Shown here: one piece after another, positions 48,301 through 61,977 of the stretch
How the letters are laid out: every line of letters begins with the position of its first letter
Numbering within the stretch: position 1 is the first letter of the stretch
Source: Rhynchonema sp. JSB1_4
Taxonomy: Eukaryota > Nematoda > Chromadorea > Monhysterida > Xyalidae
Assembly (NCBI GenBank): GCA_030248065.1
Contig: JASAMV010002428.1
Coordinates: forward strand, 1 to 64,000
DNA length: 64,000 bases
Direction: 5' to 3'
Translations under genes and position numbers: made by a program
Notes under the pieces: generated by a model
What the model saw: the letters and a program-made list of their open reading frames with translations, nothing else
What the model was told of the DNA's origin: nothing
The model's database searches: none

Positions 48301-51300
48301 GCGTTACTACTCTTGGGAGGCACTTTTCCAAACGAGTTGCCTGATATGCAAAGCGCATCATGCGTGTACAGCAGCAGCGGTCACTTGGCGACACTGCACT
48401 GCCAGCCAGTGAACGCACTGGATTGCAAAATGGCTGCGAAACTCACGCTTTACGGGTCAGGCAACGCGTTTCAAAAATTTCTACAAAAGTGTTGTCGGTC
48501 AGAGTATAGATGTACTGTATATCGCCTTTATTTTCCACTGCGAACCATTTTCAAAATACAGTAATGACCAGACATAATAGTACAGAGCTAGACATACTCC
48601 GATGTTTATTGCCTAACGTAAATTCCTGCACGCCTGATACAACGACTGTGCTTGCAGAAATTATTGTCAGAAAAAATAAACATACAGCGGAATAACAATC
48701 ATCAATTATTATATTACACTCATTTGTTTACGCGAGTGGCAGTTTGACGCATGGTGGCTACTTGTTGTTGGGGACAGGGTTATGCTCCAATTTCGATGCT
48801 GCTTGATACTTTTAGCAAACCATGTGCAGCATATACATATAGCACATCGCTTGCTGAAACTTCTCAAGATTTAAACACGAGCCAACCCCACTTGTTTTTC
48901 ATCTCAGAATCGTCAGCAGTGTGTATTCCCTCGTTGCCAATTTATCTACGAGGACGGGAAGCATATTTTGTCATAGACAGGTCCTCAAAACACGTCCCAG
49001 TGCTTGGTGGATGGTGGTATCGATATCCTGTTTATTTCCACGTTTATGAGCACATTGTTCCCACTTCAAGTATGCTCGTAGCATTTTCACTTAAGATAAT
49101 GTAACCCACTGTTGCAACTCAGACCAGGTTTTCTGGAAATAATCGTCAAGATCGGTTCCGGTCCATTTTTAAAAGTAGACGGTGTGTATTTTGGTCTTGT
49201 TTCTGAGACACTTTGTGTTTTCGCCAATAAATTCGCTGTTTTTGGAAATAATAGAAAAGCTTTAGGATCCCATGACGTAACCTGGCGCTGGCAATAAATG
49301 ACGCTTGTCAGAAAGAACTTGAGTTACTTGTGTATTTTCTACGATTGTTTATGATCCTGCGGGGTCAAAAATTTGCCTCCTGAGGTCATCATTGCGTTTG
49401 TTATCTCATTCCACCCAGTTATCATTTTTTTACTCACACGTTTGCACGTTTGGGCGTGATGTTTTACCACTATGATTAATGCCAAATCTGCTGACTGACG
49501 TAAGAATGTGTTAGTGTTGGTGTATACACGGGTGGGTTTGTGTCCTGAAAACGAACCACAACGAATTCTGTCGGAAAATATGCTGTGCGCTCTGCCTCTT
49601 CCAACTGCGAGTACAGTCCACATGTATGAACTGATTATATTATGGTACTGGTATTCATATACAGTGTACACGCATGAGCATTTGTTTGTGATTGGTTCGT
49701 AGCTGCACTTCGGCCACGGTTCTATGTTTGGAGAAATTTTTTCAGCAACAACAATGGCAAATAACGGCTCTAATCATTCCATGTTTTTTGCAAATGTTGT
49801 TCCGAAATTACGGAGACGAAGTACAAATCTTTCCCTTAAGTCGCACAAGAGCACACCTTCGTCATCATGTACGGTATGCGGTAGGTTCCTGCTAGATACA
49901 GTATACATGGACGCATGTGTCGGCAAAAGTGGGTCCCACTCTGCAAAGTCTTAATTTCTTGTGTGTTTCTTTTTGTGGGCTAGTTGCCGAGCTTGTGCAC
50001 TTAGAGCACGCACGTACACACTGCGCTCGTGTTTTGCAGACTTGCCTCATGCTCATGCTGTATTAGCAACTTTGTACATTACTTTTTGCGTTTTGCTTTG
50101 TGAGTTTCGCCCATTCAGTGATTAGTGGACTGCTATCAGTCACTTCAGCCAATTTGTAAAGCGTCAAAACGGTTCCCTAAAGTGTTCTAGGTAATTTACA
50201 AAAAAAACGAAGCGCAGCTACCGTTTCTTTTAGAATTTTGCTTTTCCACATAATTTGGAAGTAGTGTCATCACGCACAAACTACTGTACATAGTTTTGTT
50301 TTCTGTGCTTTCGTTGGAGTGTATGAGTTCAGAGTGTGGTACTCAAAAGTTGGGGATCTCGCACGAAGAGCTCCGCTAAAAATAGAATTGTGATATAAGC
50401 AGGAGTTGCGCGGTCACAAGACGGGCCTCCGATTTATAATGTCGTTTACTTTCACGCTCCGAGAATTTCGCGTGCACGCATGGAAAACAACTTATTGCCT
50501 TTTTTTTATAAATCCCTCTTTTGCAACGTTGTTGAAGCCGCATGTTTATTTGTACCGTAACTTATGGCATCTAATCTTGGGAGGTACATGCCAATGCAAG
50601 GAGACACCAGACACCGGCATTTTTACAAAAAGCGGGAACGATTGAATCAAAGAGTTCCCACTCGAGGATCCAGAGGGTTTCTTTCCTGCAGTATACGTGC
50701 CATTTTACGCACAACTTGCAAAAACAAGCAGCTGAAAGAACTTGTTGCCTGCGGTCACGTTAAAATTTGATTTTCGTTCTCAACACGGGGGCGCAGTTCA
50801 TGGCCTGGCACTACAGAGGGGAGTTCATTGATCTGTGTGCAGGCAACTAATTTGCCATATCAAAGTTGGAGGCAAAGCCACTACGACAGGCTTTATTTGA
50901 AGCAGGCGCACTTCGCGATGGAGCAGGTGCACTATAATTTCGATCCGACCTAGAGTTGGTTAATTATGAGCGCAGTGAACATTTTTACACTGGTCCAATT
51001 TAGTGCTCCAACGGTGTCGCAGACTACATTCGCTCCAAACAAAATTTGCCATCTTCTTGCCCCACCCCCAGCCCCGCCATTGGTCGTGGTCGCAGCAGTA
51101 CTGGCCACCAACATCGACAGGTACATACTCTACTTGTTGTACTTGAAATGCAGTTTGGCATTGGGCATGCCGCTCTTTCCAAAAAAAACTGGGTCTCAGA
51201 TGCCGTTTCCTAATCTGAGCAATTCTGTGCGTCAGCTCTTTTGCCCCATCTTTTACACACGGTGCTGAAATCAGCGTTGCTTCACTGTCGTTCTTCATCA

Positions 51301-51667
51301 AGTGTCCAAAACATGTTTGTGTTTGTTTGAATACCAAAATGGAGCATGACGAGTGTTGAACTGAAAATATAGAGACAGCATCGGTGGTTCCGGGTCAACA
51401 TTTAAAGAAACCGAATTATTTGCAAAAAGGTCTGAACTTTATTTATCTGCGCATGCGCAGTGCCAGAGTTCGCATGAACACGTGACTTTGACATGTCTGA
51501 AACCACTGACTGACCCCTATAACGCAGTTCAAGCAAATTTGCATAATTGGAACTTACAGGCCTCTTTCGGTCGGTGAGTTAAAATTTTGCGGTTTGGTAT
51601 TCCTGTCTTGCGCAGAGAGCCACAGATATATAGCCTCTATACGACTGTGTGAGTCAGCCCTCTGAGC

Positions 51668-52368
51668 CAGGGTTGTTTAAAAAAAAGTGGTTAATTAAAA
51701 AAATTTTAAAAAAATTTTTTTTTTGAAACTCAGATTTTGCTTTTTTTAATAAAAAAGGTTGCTCAAAATGGGCTGAAATGTTCAAAAATGGCCTTTTTCG
51801 AGGCAAAAAATTTGCACTTTTTTTCTGTGGACGGGACAATTTTTCCAAAATCGCGCCTGCGGCGCGCTGTATTGTCCCCAAATCCGTACAGGGATGCGCG
51901 GGGATGGTCTTTTATAGTGATGTGGCACCGATAATGTACTACTGCATGCTACTACACGTATATATCAATACATAGGTCTGGTGCAAAACCGGGCGCGCAA
52001 AGTCGATCTGACACGCAAGATTTGGGCTGTAATCGATATTTTGATGGTCGTATATCAGATACACGGCATTAGATGCATTAAAATACGTGGTACGGCATGC
52101 TACAATACATCAGAGTAACATCGTTAGTCAACATCAACCTCAGACTGGTAGGATTCCATAGAATCTGCACAATACTACCGGGTGTCACCACACAAGTTGG
52201 GTCTCAGGCGAAAATTTTTCAATTTTTGAAAAATATGTTACATCGATTTCATTTATCCTGAAACGTCGTTTGCAACACTTTTTCTAATAAAAAAAATTTT
52301 CGTCAAAAAAAATCAAAAAAAAATTTTTAAAAAAAAGCTCGTTAATAAAAATTTTTTTTTCAACCCTG
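51668..52368. mobile_element. Non-autonomous hAT-type element, 701 bp
   Basis: The ends are CAGGGTTG at both sides (right end reversed), with A/T-run subterminal regions. A perfect 8-bp duplication CTCTGAGC flanks it at 51660-51667 and 52369-52376. The interior is AT-rich with a GCGCCTGCGGCGCGC palindrome near 51855. No transposase is encoded. Confidence 0.85.
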
Positions 52369-54011
52369 CTCTGAGCAGCATCAATAAAACTGTTTGATTT
52401 GCAGCGCATGCGGCAAGTTTTAGGAGTTTTGCTCCAGTGGACTATAAATTTATGGACGTGGCTGCCTCCCCTGAACGTGTGGTTCCGGTGTAAGTCGAGT
52501 ACCGCTAGCTAAAAATATGAACTTTTATTATTACTCAGAAGTTTTGATCCGTTGACAATTTGCTTCACTGCACACCTACATATCAAACACGCATGGTCTT
52601 TCCGCAAAGGAACACCTCACCGTCCGCTGCTGTTTATGAATAATCACAGTGCACACACAGTCTGGCATTATTTCTTTGTCCTTGTGCCTGATTGGGTTCT
52701 AAAGAAACGAAAGCCACAAATCTCCTCATGCTGTTTTGTGTCACTTTTGAATCAGACTAATTTGGTTGATATTTTTGTTTTACCCGCTCCTTTGACCGCA
52801 CCCACCATACGAACACATAAGAACTCCTTCTGTTCCACGTCACTGCGCTCTAATTATTTTTGGCTATAATTTGTTAGCATCGAGATTACAAAACAAATTT
52901 AGGCTCTGGGCGTATAATGCCAAGCTGGTCGCAAGGAAAAAATCGCGATCCGCGCACAGTCTCGTTTCGGCATGTTATCGTTCTCCTTTGAACGCTTCTT
53001 ACTTGTCTGGTGAGATCTCAATGCAGAAATTTTCCACCAATTTTTTATTAAAGGTATGTGCCTCCAATTTATACCGACCGAAGAATTTCATTATTAGCAG
53101 TGTGCAAACATTTTACGTAATTGTTGCTGTAAAAGTTGCAGAACAACCGCAAACAGCACCGAACTGAAACTCGAAGACTGAAGGGCACATTATCTGCAGT
53201 ACATTCGTGTTTGTCGTCTCAACCACCCAATAGAAATTTGTTTTTAGCAAATACAACCGTTTCGTCTCGACTTGAGTGCCACAAACACATGTATCAAATT
53301 TCACTTTTCTTTAACCGTTGTTGTCCGTCACGGATTCCGCGTATAACTTTCCCCGCTTACGAGACACAAAAGCAAATAAACAAAGTTGTGTGACTAACCA
53401 AATTAGAGTCGTTAGATATGTCTACGTTGTACATACCTTGCTTTATTTATAAATATTGAACATGATGCACATGTAGGTATGCACACTACTATGGCATTCG
53501 ATTTTTGATTAAAAGCAACAGAAAATTCAATCTCATACATTCTCCATAATCTGCACTGCTCACACAAACCGCGTTATTATTTTGCTGTGCTCGTCATTAG
53601 TATTCCAGGAGCAACTCTTTTGGCAGGCTTCGTAAGGTTAACACAGGCACATACCAGCGCAATTATAAATGTGGCTGTGGTGGCGCTTTTCGGTTGCGGT
53701 TTTCAGGCATCAAAGCGTTTTTGCGCATTTGAGCAAGTGGCTAAACGCCGAATAGTCTCTCGGCATCCGGTATTACTAAAACTAAAACCGGGAAAGAAAT
53801 TTCAATTATCCAGTGCTAATGCCCACAATAGCGACTTTTATAACTCTATAGAGTTGCTGGATGCTTGCTGAGTTGATGTAGACATTGGTGTGAAAACAAT
53901 CCAAGTTACCAAGGTACCCATGTTCTCGGCGAGCAAATCAACGACACATTAACCATATAAATGACGCACAATTCTTTTTAGAAACAAAATCCCAAAATCT
54001 GGTCAGCTCAA

Positions 54012-57000
54012 ATGGCCGCCAACTCAACCGTCAACGGCAGCGTTGAGCTGCTGCCTGATTGTGTGAAAATGCGCGCCGAAGTTGAGGATTACGATAATTT
54101 CTTCCGTGAATCAGGCACAAGCACCCCGGCAGTGGGCCGTCTGATAACCAGTCTTTACGTTATGGTCATCACGTGGGGCGTTTGCGGAAATCTGATGACA
54201 ATTTCCGTTGTCTTACGCAAGCCTCAAATGCGGATCAACCGAAATTTGTTCATCACCAATCTGGCGCTGTCGGATTTCTTCATGTGCACTGTGACAACGC
54301 CGTTGACTATGTACACGGTAGGGTTGCGTGGGTGGATGATGTTTCAATGGGTGCTACACTAGCTCACGAGCATTTTATATTCTTTGGGTGCCAAAAATTC
54401 ACCATGGATTGGACGCCTCCACCGTTGGAGGCTGCATGGATTCCACGCAGGGTTTTTTTTTCAAAATTCACTAGGTGCAACTTAGGTGCAACCCCCCAAT
54501 TTTTAGGTGCAAGCTGGCCAAAGTAGGTGCAACCCCTATTTTGGACAAAAAACGCCAATTTTAGGCTTTTTTTGCCAGGTTGTGTGTTCAATGCTATTTG
54601 CGTGCTTTTAGAAGTTCAATAAAGTTGTAACGCAATGAATGCCTTTTCCTTTAGCAAAAGCAAACTTTTCAGGGAAAGTTCAACATTTGTAGCACATTTT
54701 GTACTAGTTTCATTATTGAGAACCGATTGAGAAGAAAACGAAACAGTAAAATTTTCATGTCACCATATCCACATTTGGGGGTCACGTACGAATCAATTAC
54801 TTTCGCTGTTCATTTACTGTGTGGGTATCTAATACTGTTGTCATGCTCTGCTCTAGTTCTAGTCAGTGTAGTTCCTGGGAGGAGGGGGTCCCCTCCTAAG
54901 GTACACTAACCGCCTCGACCAAGGCACACTAGTACACTAACCGCCGCACCAGGCACACTAACCGCCGCAATTTTTGCCTAAAATAGGCATTTTTAGCCCA
55001 AGATGGGCATTTTAGGCCTAAAATGGGTAATTTTCAGGTCAATGTTGTCAAAAGTCGCCAAAATACCCTATTTATGGAGAATTTTTTCCAAAAAAGGGCA
55101 AAAATAGGTCAAATTTTTTACCTCAAATGACTTTTTCCTGAATTTTGGTCTTCCCCTCTCCTTCCCCCACAGGGAGGTACACTAACCGCCGCACCGACAA
55201 AGTGGGTAGGTTCACTAACCGCCTCGCCGGACCAGGAACTACACTGATTTTAGTACGTACAGCATGTATTTATTTTGAATCTTATCACCAGTACACCAGG
55301 TACTAACTGTGTATGAAATCAATCAATCAGATCAATATTTTTTGTCGATGTCGGTCGACCAAATGCTTCGATGGAATTTATTGGAAGGAATGAAAAGCCG
55401 CGCAGCGCATTTTTTTTTGTTTCTAAGCTTTCCAACCTTAAAAGATGCTGTATAAATGCTAAATTAAGCAAATAAGGGCCCAAAATTTTAGGTGCAACCT
55501 TGCACCTAACCCTGAATTTTTAGGTGCAATTCTGATTTTTTAGGTGCAAATTGCACCTAAAAAGTGTCTAAAAAAACTATGATTCCACGAATATTCAGGC
55601 ACAACCTGTTCGGATCCGCCCATTGAAGACGGCCGCAGTTAGAATCGTCAGGCGTTTTTGGGCCTTTGGCTTAAAGTATTTAGTATTCCCGAATTAACTC
55701 CGTCGGGCCACGTGAAAGCACAGTGTTGTGTAAAACCACACGTACACAAAGTAATGCTCAAAAACGAACAGAGTGAATTGATTGACAGTTATTGATCAGC
55801 AGCAATTTCCAGGTGATGTATCAATTCTGGCCTTACGGCAATCTGACATGCAAGATCGCCAGCGCTTGTTTCGGATTCACCGTCTTCCTATCCACGCTCA
55901 GCATATCGGCCATCGGGCTCGACAGGTGTATAGGAGTTTTATTCTATTTTTTTCTGGCGGATATATTGATGCGGTCAATTTTCTTTTAACCACATTCGTT
56001 TTTTACCAAATTTTTTGCGGTTCAGCGTAAAAATAATTTTTTTTCATCCAAATCCGCAGGTTTCTGGCGATCGTCTCACCAACGCAATTCAGTCAAAATC
56101 AATACGTCGCATTCGGACTGTTTCTGTTCGTTTGGCTGTTCGCAATGATTCTATCCGCTCCGATATTCTACACAGCTGGCCTGGTGGACGTGTTCAAAAA
56201 TCCAGATTGCGGAATAAAACTTCAGGTATAAGCGGAAATATAGGCGGAAATTTATGTTCCTCAAGTTTCAACATTGGGCTTAACAGAACGAAACGTTTGT
56301 CGCAATATGTCGAAATTCAAAAATTGCTTTTCCTTGTTGTAATCGTTGTGCCAGCCAATACCACCTGCCGTCAACTCAAGGTCCAGATTTATTCAGAGCG
56401 GTAAAAGTTTAACCAAAGTTTAATTATAGAGTAATGAATTCTCGCTAACTAATTAATTTTAATTAATTAGTCAGCTAGAATTCATGAATATTAATTAGTT
56501 GACTCTGAAGTATGTATTTGCAATTCTTCAGGTCTGCTTCGAAGTCGACGAGAAATGGGATGAACTACTGATGGGCAAACGTCTGTACACAACATTGACG
56601 TTGTTATTCCAATATTGTCTGCCTTTGTGTGTGCTCATTTTCGTCTACGCAAAGATCAGCAGACGAATTCGGAGACGAATGGTGATGCGAGAACAAATGC
56701 AGGTGCCACAACCTGTATGCAGCAGTCGACGCAGGTTAGACGCAAATTGTGGAACAATCGGACCATTTGTGGTGGTGTAGTGGTTGTGGCACGCTTAATG
56801 TGGAAGAACTTGGGAAATCCAATCACAACAGGGTTTTAGTTCATATAGTAAATTTCCAAATTCGTTGCCGCACGATAAAATTGCCCCATAGTTAATGTTA
56901 AGTTCGAAACCCGAACGCTAACCATGCGCGGCAATGAAACATTGCGTGCAGCTGCGTGACTGGCTGGCAAGCTTCGTGTGGGTTGGTTGTCCGAATGTTG

Positions 57001-58562
57001 CAGAAGTTGATTTTCGGGGTTAGAACCTGACATTAACTATGGGGCGTACTTTACTGTGCGGCAGCGAATTTGGAAATTTACTATAACAGCATTGTAATCG
57101 CATCGTTTGTGTTTGTGACACACACACATCAAAGCTAAAAAAATAAAATAAATAGAATTCAGAATTTCAGCAATATTCGACATGCTCATTGTTCCAGAAC
57201 GGCGATGGTGCGTCAACGTCGCACAATGTTGCTCTTAATGGGCATTGTTGTCGTATTTGCTTGTTCCTGGCTGCCATTCAATATATTCACGCATTTGTTC
57301 ATGTACGGATTGGTGGAATTCAGGTTGGGTGTTTTGCATGTGGCAATTTAAATGGGTTTTTCTTTCTTTTTTTCGTTGCCAAAATCTCAATTCCGAAGTG
57401 ACACTCGCAAAAGTCAGATACTCACAAACGCTTTGAAGTGCACATTCGAGCAATTGAAGGAAATAAACAAACAAGCGTTAAAGATTCTCTATCATGACTT
57501 TTCAATTGCGTTGCAATCATCTTTACAGCGTTCCATGGTTCGCATTCACGCATTTGATCGCGATGACGTCTGCGTGTTCCAACCCGGTGCTCTACGGTGT
57601 GCTCAATGAGAACTTTCGAAAAGAATTCGTCGACATGTTGGACTGTCTGCACATCATGCCTGTTTTGGTTGGTCATCTTTCACACGTTTGAATTTTCATT
57701 TTCTTTCTGTCATAGCAGTGATATTGTCTGACCTAACCTAACGACTAACATAATGTTCCAGCGCGTCGTCTGCGGCCGGTGCGCGTGCATGTGTGATGAG
57801 ACCGAAGGGAAGGAGGGCGAATACGACAACGAGGCAACGACGCAGGTCAGATTTGAAAAAGAAGCAATTGCATTTTGTTTTCCGTTACGAAAAAGCAAAT
57901 AGTCTGACTCTGAACAATACTCAAATTGAAACATCACATTGCAGCTGCCCAACCGTCGTGGCACGCTCAACTACAGCTTCAGGACGAACAACGGCGCACA
58001 CCACCCCGAGCAGAACAACACGCAAACAGTGGCGGCCACGGCGTTTAATACTCGATCGACCGACTTAACCGTTTCGCCTGACGAACGTCGCTCTTTGCCT
58101 GCCACAGTCAAACAACAACAACAACAACAACAACAACACCTGCCTGTACAACATCAAAACAACAACAACATTAAGCACATGTTGCCTGATCATCAAGGCA
58201 CACACAGAAATATTGTTGGAAATCGCGTGATGTCTCCAAAAAGTCGTGTAAATAAGTCGCTCATGTATCGCGATTCGATAAATGAGCAGCATAAAAGTGA
58301 CATGTTGCCAGTGAAAATTAACGGAAAGCGAAACTCATTGGCCAATTGCAACGGCAACTGTGTGACCGAAGCTCATGTTGAATCGAGCCGTGAAATCAAT
58401 CGAAATATTGAGACGATCGAGCTCGCCGCAGATCAGGATTTCGTGCTCGATTCACTCGAACGATGTTTGAACGAGAATTTACAAGTAATCATTGACGGGA
58501 ATGAAGTGAATGTGATACTAAATAACGAACCAAACTGTCAGTCGCCGGACGTGCAACTGTAA
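54012..58562 (+). CDS. Class A GPCR, neuropeptide Y/F-like receptor (NPR type)
   Basis: Eight exons: 54012-54317, 55813-55925, 56060-56225, 56532-56734, 57198-57323, 57529-57667, 57762-57845, 57945-58562. All phases join; 584 residues. An N-glycosylatable N-terminus (MAANSTVNGS) leads to TM1 (GNLM), TM2 (NLALSDFF), FWPYG before TM3, the TM3 end AIGLDRF replacing DRY, TM4 (LFVWLFAMILSAP), TM5, a basic loop (RRIRRRM), TM6 (CSWLPFN) and TM7 (CSNPVLYG), then NENFRKEF as helix 8. These match the NPY/NPF and nematode NPR group; the ligand is unknown. A cysteine cluster (CGRCACMC) after helix 8 may be palmitoylated. The long tail has a CAA-encoded poly-Gln run. The exon 4 end was chosen by frame. 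Introns hold two DNA elements (54864-55246, 56844-57085). Confidence 0.9.
54864..55246. mobile_element. hAT-type element in receptor intron 1
   Basis: The ends CAGTGTAGTTCCTGG and CCAGGAACTACACTG are perfect inverted repeats. The flanking octamers GTTCTAGT and ATTTTAGT match at six of eight bases. The subterminal parts carry repeated ACACTAACCGCC words, and the interior repeats TAGGC/GCCTAAAATGGGCAT. Related segments without these ends occur at 59000-59145 and 60470-60670. Confidence 0.7.
56844..57085. mobile_element. TA-type MITE, GTAAATTTC..TTCGTTGCC family (copy 2), receptor intron 4
   Basis: TATAGTAAATTTCCAAATTC at the left is matched by GAATTTGGAAATTTACTATA at the right; GCCCCATAGTTAATGT pairs further in. 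TA borders both ends. The outer ~25 bp match the element at 23453-23710, while the interiors differ. Confidence 0.75.
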
Positions 58563-59931
58563 TATACTTGTCTGTCACCGCTGTTCATAAGCCGTGGAAC
58601 TAATGTATGTAGAGTATTTTATGTCCTCGCGTTTTCTTGCCCTTTCTTTTAGCGCACTCTTGTTGAATCTTCCAGTTGAGTTCCAACCCGATTTGCTCAT
58701 CGTTTGACGATTAAAATTGCCGCTTTACAAATTAGGCTGATTTGTTTGGATAGCATAATTGATTGTTTCACTGGCGGCCGTGCTGATGGTTGACTTAGGC
58801 CTACATCGTCATTTTTACGCCTGGGGCTTTCATTCTTCCATGACATCCATCCAAACCACAATGTGGGAATGACGTGTCTTCGCACAGCATGTGTTATGCG
58901 ATGGGTTCATGTTGCCTTTGTGGTTCGGTGGGTTTATTTTCCGGAAACTATTTATTTTGTGGTTTGCTTAAATTTAATTAAACTTTCAAACTGCTCTCAT
59001 TTCCCCAATAGCTGGGCCATTTTTTTGGCCCAAAATGGGTAAATTTTTTTAAGGTCAATGTTATCAAAAATCGCAAAAAAAATTACTGTGCCCTGAATTT
59101 GGGTCATGCCCCTCCCCCAGGAGGTGCACTAACCGCCTCGCCGTATATTGAAACCAAATAGACTGTGCACAACAACAATAACATTGCAGTAGAGGACTGC
59201 ATGTTCGCGAACGGGCTGGAGCTAGCACTCCAAAAATGTTCCGTAATTAGGCTTGGGCTGCATTTATATATCCATTTTTGCGGCCACGGCGCTGATGATG
59301 ACGTGCTGATCTCAAATGTTGCGCCAGTGACATGTCCAGAGTAGCTTTTATACGCCAAATGCTGACTTAAGAAGCAAACTATTTCTGGCTTACGATAGGC
59401 CCCTACTGGAATTCTCCACGACCATCTGGTCACCACAGGACACCGCATCATGCAAGGCAATATTAAATCAATCCAACGAAACTTTACTAAATACCTCCAC
59501 GGTATGTTCAATTTATCCTACCAAAAAATCTTTGGAAAATCACCCAGGCGCCCTTGATCATCAGGTTTAACCGCCAGCCGCTTCAGATTACGTATAAGCC
59601 CAAGCCTCCATTCAATTTCAGTTACCATATTCCCTAAAATACAGGGGGCTTGTATTTTTTCACTGACCCCATTTAGGGGGGCTGCATTTTTTTGGGGGGT
59701 GGGCTCTATTTTTGGGGGGTTGTATTTTTCACTGCCCAAAATTTCTAAAAATTGTCCCAAAAATACCCCTAAAATGACTGTATGCGGGTTTTTGTGGCCA
59801 TAATTGGGTGTTTTTTGGGTATAAATCTGCAGCAAAAGACTTTTATATACCGTATTGGGACAATCTCTTTTAATTGTCTGTGGAGGAACGTCTTTTTGGG
59901 TATAAATCTGCAGGAGTAAAAGACTTTTATA

Positions 59932-60137
59932 TACCGTATTGTCGGAATCGGAAATAGAATACGGGGGTTCTTTTTTTCACTCGATCATGTTCAAAAAATT
60001 GTTTTCACAATTTGCCGAGAGGGTTCCAAATCCGGTGTAATTTTTCTTCTTGATTTTTGGGTTCTTCTGATCTGATTTTAGGGGGGTTTCATTTTGGGGG
60101 GGTCAATTTTGGGGGTTCTATTTCCGACAATACAGTA
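59932..60137. mobile_element. 206-bp TACCGTATTGTCGGAA-ended element
   Basis: It begins TACCGTATTGTCGGAATCGG and ends CTATTTCCGACAATACAGTA. G-tracts (GGGGGTTCTATTT) lie next to the right end, as in the copies at 27189 and 28359. Further ends of the same type occur at 59852 and 60314-60326. Confidence 0.6.
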
Positions 60138-61172
60138 GTGGTAGTAATATTATAAACAATAAGCTTGTACACAGGTGCTTTGACACAAAAATAAGCTTTC
60201 AGGCACCCCAAAGTGGGGACTTCAAGTTGGGGGCTGTATTTCGGGGGGGGGGCTCTATTTTTTTTTACTGACCCCGTCTAGGGGGGCTGTATTTTTGGGT
60301 GGGTGGCTTTCATTTTCGGGAATACGGTAAAGCCTGTCCATAAAGTTGAAAAGTAATCGCCCTCGCCCCCTTCCAAAACCACTGAGCTCGAAACTAACTC
60401 ACTTTTTGAGGTGGAAAATTTTACCGATTTTTGCCCCTTTTTGGAAAAAATTCTCCAGAAAAAGGGTATTTTGGCGACTTTTGACATCATTGGCCTAAAA
60501 ATCACCCATTTTAGGCCTAAAAAGGCAGATTTTAGGCAAAAATTGAGGCGGTTAGTGTACCTGGTTTTCAGTCGAAATTTGGGCATCTTTGATCAAAAAA
60601 TGGGCATTTTGAGGGCAAAAATCGGGGCGGGTTGGGTACCAGAGCGTGGCGGGTAGGGTACCATCGGGGGACCCCTCCCCCCAGCCACAGCACTGCTTCA
60701 GAAGCTTCGGGCCGGGCACCAAATCTTCCGGCCCGACCCAGCCCGGCCCGAGCCAAAAGCCCAAAATCGCGGCCCGGGGCCGGCCCGATTGCGACTTTTT
60801 TTGCAGTACATGTTCGTACGCCGGTATCTCCCACCTTTTCGCCCGCCTCGGAAGCAGTGTTGGAGGTACTCTGGAGGGGGGATACCTGCTGTACCGCGCT
60901 CGGAGAGGGAGGGATACCTACTGTCAGTGTGGTGGCAGGCCAATCGACCCAAGATACCCTAGGGGGGGGAAGGTTTCGGACTTACTCGAGATACCCCCAG
61001 AGGCTACCCAAGATACCCCTATGGTCCGTCAAAAGGCGAAAAAAGGCCGTTTTTTGCATGCAATTTTACTGCAAAATTGGCCTAAAAATGGGTACTTTTT
61101 GACATTTTTGCCGAAAATTGGCCTAAAATGACCATTTTTGGGTTGATTTTTGGGGGTCCCGAGGTCGAAAAA

Positions 61173-61575
61173 TATTGGTCGCACAATGACTATATGAGAA
61201 TCCATCCCCCTAATTTTCCTGCATTGAAAAGGCGGATATTTGGCATTTTTTTCAAATTGGACCAGGTTTTGACAAGAACTTTGCATGCTTATCAGTCTCG
61301 TGTCTCTTACACGTGTGCAGAAGTTTCACCCTGAATTCCACGCAACTGAAATGGTTGGGGCTCGGGTTACTGTAGCCACGTATTACACGCGTTATGTGTG
61401 AAATCGATTACAGCGCACACACGTTGATCACTCCCGATAAATAAAGCGGGAAAAGAAAGCGAAAATAACTCCTTGTCAAAACCTGATTCAATTTGAAAAA
61501 ATCGCCAGAAACCCTCCTTGCCGATGTAGGAAAAATATGGGGATGGATTCTCATATAATCATTGTGCGACCAATA
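61173..61575. mobile_element. TA-type MITE, complete family member
   Basis: The 403-bp element has ~110-bp arms: TATTGGTCGCACAATGACTA at the left and its complement at the right. GAGAATCCATCC, TTTTTTCAAATTG and AGGTTTTGACAAG also appear in both arms. TA at both borders is included in the given span. Fragments of the family occur at 4743 and 21071. Confidence 0.8.
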
Positions 61576-61977
61576 CCTATTTTTGCCTTTGAAAACCATA
61601 AATCTACTTACTCGAGATACCCTTTGGGGTCGGCTCGAGATAGATACCCTTCCCCCCCCATCCCCCCCTAAGGGTTGACTCGAGATAGATACCCCTTAGG
61701 GGGGGGGGGAATCCCCCCCCCATCCCCCCCAGCCACTACAGTGCCTACTGTACCAGAGTCGATGGCCGGGGGGGGTTATGTACCTGGGGGGGGTTGAGGG
61801 GGGTTAGGTTTTGGGTTGAAAATTTTTGATGTGTTTATTATGTGTGGAATCGTGTGAAAACGTAGTATTTGCGCGCATAGCGCGCTAATTTTGGGTAATT
61901 TGAGGTAAAAACCACTGATTTTACACTAATTTTGGCCATTTTGGTCAAAAATTGGCACTTTTGGGGCAAAATCGGGG

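Larger units (their letters stand above)
41143..54011. other. Long stretch with no supported protein gene
   Basis: About 12.9 kb separates the repeat-protein gene and the receptor gene. I scanned both strands for exon chains with signal peptides, TM segments or known motifs and found none; frames here are under 170 residues and end without splice context. Defined items are the TTAA element (44789-45327), a cluster of GGATGGTCCCA words (44349-44480, 44695-44770), TACATA-type microsatellites (46430, 48250) and a hAT-type element (51668-52368). Single-exon or RNA genes could be missed. Confidence 0.5.

Noticed and set aside
50966..51268. Frame containing a GPCR-like ATNIDRYI string
   Set aside because: The match is short, surrounding segments are not TM-like in the right order, and no partner exons exist nearby.
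54318..54534. Read-through of receptor exon 1 and an overlapping frame
   Set aside because: The receptor continues in frame with TM3 at 55813; these codons are intronic.
60632..61131. Overlapping ~160-codon frames
   Set aside because: They cover G/C-run repeat DNA shared with other elements in the window, not conserved coding sequence.
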